Positions 62,355 to 64,000 of a stretch of 64,000 nt of DNA are shown in pieces (position 1 is the first letter of the stretch; the number at the start of each line of letters is the position of its first letter). The notes beneath the pieces were generated by a model. It did not search any database. It saw only the letters and a list, made by a program, of their open reading frames with translations, and was not told where the DNA came from. This DNA comes from Bradyrhizobium sp. 141 (lineage in GTDB: Bacteria; Pseudomonadota; Alphaproteobacteria; Rhizobiales; Xanthobacteraceae). The stretch covers positions 310,001-374,000 of the forward strand of contig NZ_JADPKR010000082.1 in the NCBI RefSeq assembly GCF_023074055.1, written 5' to 3'. Position numbers and translations under genes: made by a program.

Positions 62355-64000
62355 TTAGTTCAGTGCGTCGTTAAGCGCCGCATTGAGGGCCGCAAGACCC
62401 TTCTTGAGCCCACCCTTGAGATGGACGCGCAGCGCGCGCCGGCCGCGCTCGGTGAGCACGTCGAAATCGCCGCGCGCCTGCGCCGCCTTGATCACACCGA
62501 AGCTCGCCTTTTGGCCAGGCACCGGAAGATCCTTGGCATCGTCAGCCGTGATCTGGAGGAACACGCCGCTGTCGGGCCCGCCCTTGTAGGCCTGCCCGGT
62601 CGAGTGCAGGAAGCGAGGTCCGAATTCGGCGCAGGTCGCGACCTGACGCTTCTCGCGCACCTCTAACCGCATGGCCTGGAGGGCATCGATCGTGATCTTG
62701 TCACGTGCGATATAGCCGAGCAGGGCGACATAGTCGCCGTCGCCCGAGCGGGAGAGATGCGCCTTCAGCCAGGAGGTGAGATCGCCATTGGCGCCGGCGG
62801 CGCGCAGCGCCGTTGCGTTGGCCTCGTCGGTATAGAGATCGGCTTCGTCCGTGCTGACCACCGGCTCCTCGGCCGGCAGTGCGCCGGTCTTCTCGAACGA
62901 CGCGGTGAGCTCGCGGGTCTTGATCTTGGCTTCTTCTACGTCCGGCTGGTCGAACGGGTTGATGCCGAGGATCGAGCCCGCCACCGCGGTTGCCATCTCG
63001 AAGCGGAAGAACTCCTGGCCGAGATGGTCGATCGACTTCATGACGATGCGCACCACGGGGTGGCCGGCCGCTTCGATCGCGGCAAGCTTGGAGTCATGGG
63101 CAGCGTCCGCCTCGCCTTCGATGCGGATGTCGATGAAGAACCGGTCGTTGCCGTAGACTGAGGGGTCGCCCAGCGGCTCGCCCTCGATCGGGATCAGGCC
63201 CTTGCCTTCCTTGCCGGTCGATTCCGCGATGAGCTGCTCGGCCCAGGCGCCGAAATCGGCGATCTTCTTCGAGGACAGGATCGTCACCTTGTCGCGGCCT
63301 TCAAGGCCGGCGTGGCCGATGGCGAGGCCGAGCTGCACGCCCGGATTTTCACTGGGCGGCACGTCCGGTCCGCAGGAGCGGGCCATCGCCAGCGCATGCT
63401 TGACGAAGGTCTTGACGTCGATGCCGGCGGTCGCTGCCGGTACCAGGCCGAACGGCGAGAGCACGGAGTAGCGTCCGCCGATCGAGGGCTCGCCATGGAA
63501 GATGCGGGCGTAGTTGAGGCTCTTGGCCGCCTTCTCCAGCGACGAGCCCGGATCGGTCACCGCGATGAAGCGGTGGCCGGTCCTCACCTTCGGCCCGACT
63601 GCCTTGGCAACCTGCTCATGGAAATAGTCCTTCATCGCGTTCGGCTCGGTGGTGCCGCCGGACTTGCTCGACACGATGAACACGGTGTTGGCGATGTCGA
63701 TCCTGGCCTCCATCGCCCGCACTTGCGCCGGATCGGTGGAATCCAGCACGTGCAGCTTCGGGAAGCCCGGCTTCTTGCCAAAGGTCTCGGCCAGCACCTC
63801 CGGGCCGAGGCTCGATCCGCCCATGCCGAGCACGACGGCGTCGGAGAATTTCTGGCCCTTCACCCGGCCCGCATAGTCCTCATAGTCGGCAATGTCGGCC
63901 TTGGCTGCGCAGTCGAGCCAGCCGAGCCATTTGTCCTCGTCCGCGCCGGTCCAAACCGACTTGTCGCGCTGCCAGAGCCTGCGGATTTTTGCCGATGCGC
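62355..64000 (-). CDS. tal-pgi: Transaldolase/glucose-6-phosphate isomerase, C-terminal (Pgi) part; continues beyond the window
   Basis: The frame is open to the right edge; the visible 548 codons include the whole Pgi region: VVLGMGGSSLGPEVLAETFG, VFIVSSKSGGTTEPNAMKDYF, FGLVPAATAGIDV, FFRFEMATAVAGSILGINPFDQPDVEEAK and a C-terminal GLKKGLAALNAALNDALN. The segment just inside the edge (RLWQRDKSVWTGADEDKWLGWLDCAAKADIADYEDYA) precedes Pgi as in the bifunctional transaldolase/Pgi fusions of rhizobia (about 950 residues), so the transaldolase half should lie to the right. If the missing part is short, it would be a stand-alone divergent Pgi; the fusion is inferred. Confidence 0.9.
   Translation of the reverse strand, partial: ASAKIRRLWQRDKSVWTGADEDKWLGWLDCAAKADIADYEDYAGRVKGQKFSDAVVLGMGGSSLGPEVLAETFGKKPGFPKLHVLDSTDPAQVRAMEARIDIANTVFIVSSKSGGTTEPNAMKDYFHEQVAKAVGPKVRTGHRFIAVTDPGSSLEKAAKSLNYARIFHGEPSIGGRYSVLSPFGLVPAATAGIDVKTFVKHALAMARSCGPDVPPSENPGVQLGLAIGHAGLEGRDKVTILSSKKIADFGAWAEQLIAESTGKEGKGLIPIEGEPLGDPSVYGNDRFFIDIRIEGEADAAHDSKLAAIEAAGHPVVRIVMKSIDHLGQEFFRFEMATAVAGSILGINPFDQPDVEEAKIKTRELTASFEKTGALPAEEPVVSTDEADLYTDEANATALRAAGANGDLTSWLKAHLSRSGDGDYVALLGYIARDKITIDALQAMRLEVREKRQVATCAEFGPRFLHSTGQAYKGGPDSGVFLQITADDAKDLPVPGQKASFGVIKAAQARGDFDVLTERGRRALRVHLKGGLKKGLAALNAALNDALN

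Overview
The window looks like chromosomal DNA of a Bradyrhizobium-like alphaproteobacterium (Nitrobacteraceae). This is inferred from the uniformly high GC, the gene content (TRAP uptake, CoA-thioester catabolism, kdp, Ku/LigD, a trehalose/glycogen cluster, fused transaldolase-glucose-6-phosphate isomerase), GGAAC-type general-stress promoters, and many palindromic intergenic repeats of the kinds scattered through that family. I saw no rRNA, tRNA, transposase, phage gene or CRISPR array.

Layout. (1) 1-5.3 kb, plus strand: TRAP transporter (dctP-dctQ-dctM), an L-idonate-5-dehydrogenase-like alcohol dehydrogenase and mannonate dehydratase, forming a sugar-acid uptake and catabolism operon. (2) 5.4-10.3 kb: an intact ThDP 2-oxoacid enzyme/D-amino-acid dehydrogenase pair lies between two decayed Asp/Glu-type racemase genes (one frameshifted, one internally deleted), followed by an SDR. 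(3) 10.4-22.5 kb: a solute-binding protein/flavoprotein/IclR operon, an MHS transporter, and acyl-CoA genes (malyl-CoA-lyase-like, a MaoC dehydratase reduced to a 37-residue stub, acyl-CoA dehydrogenase, acyl-CoA ligase, crotonase, TetR) with upp among them. (4) 22.5-26.1 kb, minus strand: small, mostly unrecognised proteins in three short operons, including two paralogous proteins with a FIGRNRxGxW motif and a DapA-family protein lacking both the Schiff-base lysine and the catalytic tyrosine. (5) 26.5-34.8 kb: kdpFABC with two extra tiny membrane ORFs, then kdpDE. The three small-protein operons and kdp share an upstream element, YATAGGR-N4-CATAARK (an 11-bp-period direct repeat), always in the same orientation to the gene. 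This suggests one OmpR/KdpE-type regulon and is the best candidate here for an undescribed system. (6) 34.9-38.6 kb: divergent ku and ligD sharing a near-palindromic pair of GGAAC promoters, with the same palindromic repeat type on each side. (7) 38.7-57.4 kb: DUF3309 and PHA-system small proteins, a six-gene leftward operon (GlgE-like, TreS-maltokinase, GlgB, GlgX, TreZ, TreY) and a rightward malQ-GH15 pair, with back-to-back GGAAC promoters between them. The GlgE-like protein lacks the expected acid/base Glu and the maltose-1-phosphate-binding motif. (8) 57.7-64 kb, minus strand: tal-pgi (continues past the window), gnd, zwf, pgl, gntK and a Cof-type phosphatase, the oxidative pentose-phosphate/Entner-Doudoroff entry operon.

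Taken together, the right half links glucose-6-phosphate metabolism, glycogen/trehalose turnover, K+ homeostasis and break repair, which fits an osmotic/desiccation-stress region. Start codons were moved from the longest reading frame to the best start with a ribosome binding site where family knowledge or gene spacing supported it. Operon, promoter and regulator assignments are inferences from spacing and motifs read by eye.
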